From contig CM049318.1 in assembly GCA_026874595.1 (NCBI GenBank), positions 37,409,956 to 37,473,955 of the forward strand: DNA of 64,000 nt, written 5' to 3'. Below, piece after piece: positions 62,954 through 64,000 of this stretch (within the stretch, counting starts at the first letter, position 1; the number at the start of each line of letters is the position of its first letter). The DNA is from Sipunculus nudus (lineage: Eukaryota > Annelida > Sipuncula > Golfingiida > Sipunculidae). Position numbers and translations under genes: made by a program. The notes under the pieces are model-generated. The model was not told the DNA's origin, made no database searches, and was given only the letters and a program-made list of their open reading frames with translations.

Positions 62954-63860
62954 CAATAGTCTTTCTTCAGGCTGTTCTTAGGGGGTTTTCATGTCTTATT
63001 ACGGGGGCACATAATGTAAAATTTAGAATCTCTAGTACTCAATATTCTACACTTTCTATCCTCACACTCAGTGAGTAACAAATTTCCAAATATTGAGTAC
63101 TGAGCACTGAGCACTAATGTATAAGCTGGTAATGGTATGTGATATGTAAATACAGGGTGGTTACTATGGATATTTTAAGGTTAACTGGACAGTTGAAGAA
63201 TACTACTCAGTCTGGTGAGAATGTCTCAATCACACTGGATGTCTTAAGGTATCATTACTGTTTGAAACCCCTATATCTAAATTCAATCCAAAAGTGGTTA
63301 ATATTTATATTAGAACCCATAATGTATACATTATTTTAAACCTTGTACAGTGATCTTTCTGAGAGTATTCATATTTTTGAATTTTTCACTCATTATCCAT
63401 GATTTGTAACATAAATAATCTGCTTCTTAATGAACTAATATTAAACTACATGATATTATCTCAAAAACGTTTTTTTTTTTTTTCCTCTATCATGATTTTA
63501 TCTACCCTTGAACTGAAATTTTAATTTTTTATTCAATTTATTGAACTAAAATTTAAAATAATGTATACTTTATGGGGTCTAATAGGAATTTAAAGCACTT
63601 CTGAATTGAATTTACATACAGGAACAGTAATGATACCTTAACAACAAGTTATGACACCTGGCCATGGATCTATCCTTTAATTATATAAAAAAAAGAAACA
63701 TTTGTGAAGTGGATCATCATCATATCACTAATACATCCAGTGTTAACAGTGGGGAAAACATTTTGTGATTTTTCATATTTGTCTGAGGTGTATATGTGAA
63801 CTTGATAAAATAAATACAAAATGCCTTGAAATGCAAACGTATAGCATACTGTGTATGCAA
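62954..63860 (+). other. Putative 3' UTR of the ERG gene
   Basis: AT-rich sequence after the stop codon with no supported open frame. The first full AATAAA found downstream is at 63809-63814. The extent is inferred. Confidence 0.45.
63809..63814 (+). terminator. Candidate polyadenylation signal AATAAA
   Basis: Canonical hexamer about 855 bp after the stop, followed 25-45 bp later by a T/G-containing stretch (CTGTGTATGC). AATAAA is frequent in AT-rich DNA, so this is only a candidate. Confidence 0.35.
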
Positions 63861-64000
63861 GCACTGGAAATCATAGTTTAAGTGTATTTCAGGTTTTAAT
63901 TCTTAAAACACATATAGAAATACAATGAATAGTTTGTACATATTACATATTCTACAAGCAGCAAATGAGCATTTTTGTTCAGAGGTCAAGGTCATTATCA

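Overview
This is a stretch of an animal nuclear genome: AT-rich, mostly non-coding, with GT-AG introns from about 250 bp to 29 kb and many dispersed repeats. The only gene I can support fully is an ether-a-go-go-related (ERG, KCNH2/6/7 class) voltage-gated potassium channel on the plus strand, orthologous to Drosophila seizure and C. elegans unc-103. The invertebrate-type [15 protein letters not shown] segment before S4, the tRNA-derived SINEs, a Penelope-like relic and Helitron-like elements with internal tandem repeats suggest an invertebrate, perhaps a mollusc or another lophotrochozoan. The species assignment is a guess.

Gene layout. A 3' part of the cytoplasmic N-terminal region lies at 9937-10160; the upstream exons for the PAS/eag domain must lie before this window. 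A 29.4 kb intron follows. Inside it, 1 kb before the next shared exon, is an alternative first exon at 38354-38569. It begins with ATG, has an in-frame stop 18 nt upstream, and splices in phase 0 to the same acceptor. It therefore encodes a PAS-less channel with the same architecture as mammalian ERG1b. The shared exons are 39576-40001 (S1-S3), 45513-45921 (S4, S5, pore, start of S6), 46674-46873 (S6 and C-linker), 47281-47368, 48170-48334 and 48802-48995 (C-linker and cyclic-nucleotide-binding homology domain), 49927-50044, 50618-50884, 53218-53292, 55154-55278 and 60409-60659 (variable C-tail), 61754-62000 (tetramerising coiled coil) and 62786-62953 (C-terminus, stop TAG). All joins keep frame, giving 982 residues for the short isoform.

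Repeats fill the introns. 1-9936: a 680-bp duplicated repeat, three related MITEs (one nested in another TIR element) and a 159-bp tandem duplication. 10161-39575: a GCGA-rich TIR element, a tandem array carrying DR1 nuclear-receptor-like sites, minus-strand coding relics, a three-unit Helitron-like array with a near-exact 927-bp duplication, a 2.07 kb fold-back element inside a (TA)n tract, four SINE copies (one with a perfect 15-bp target duplication) and a 29-bp minisatellite. 40002-45512: an 84-bp minisatellite inside a Helitron-like element, and a Penelope-like relic with inverted arms. 50885-62785: a 27-bp/187-bp higher-order satellite, SINE fragments and a second copy of the 41.6 kb element.

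The most interesting biology is the intragenic alternative promoter/first exon giving an ERG1b-like channel in an apparently invertebrate genome. Next come the inverted, hammerhead-like arms of the Penelope relic and the two Helitron-like families with internal satellites.
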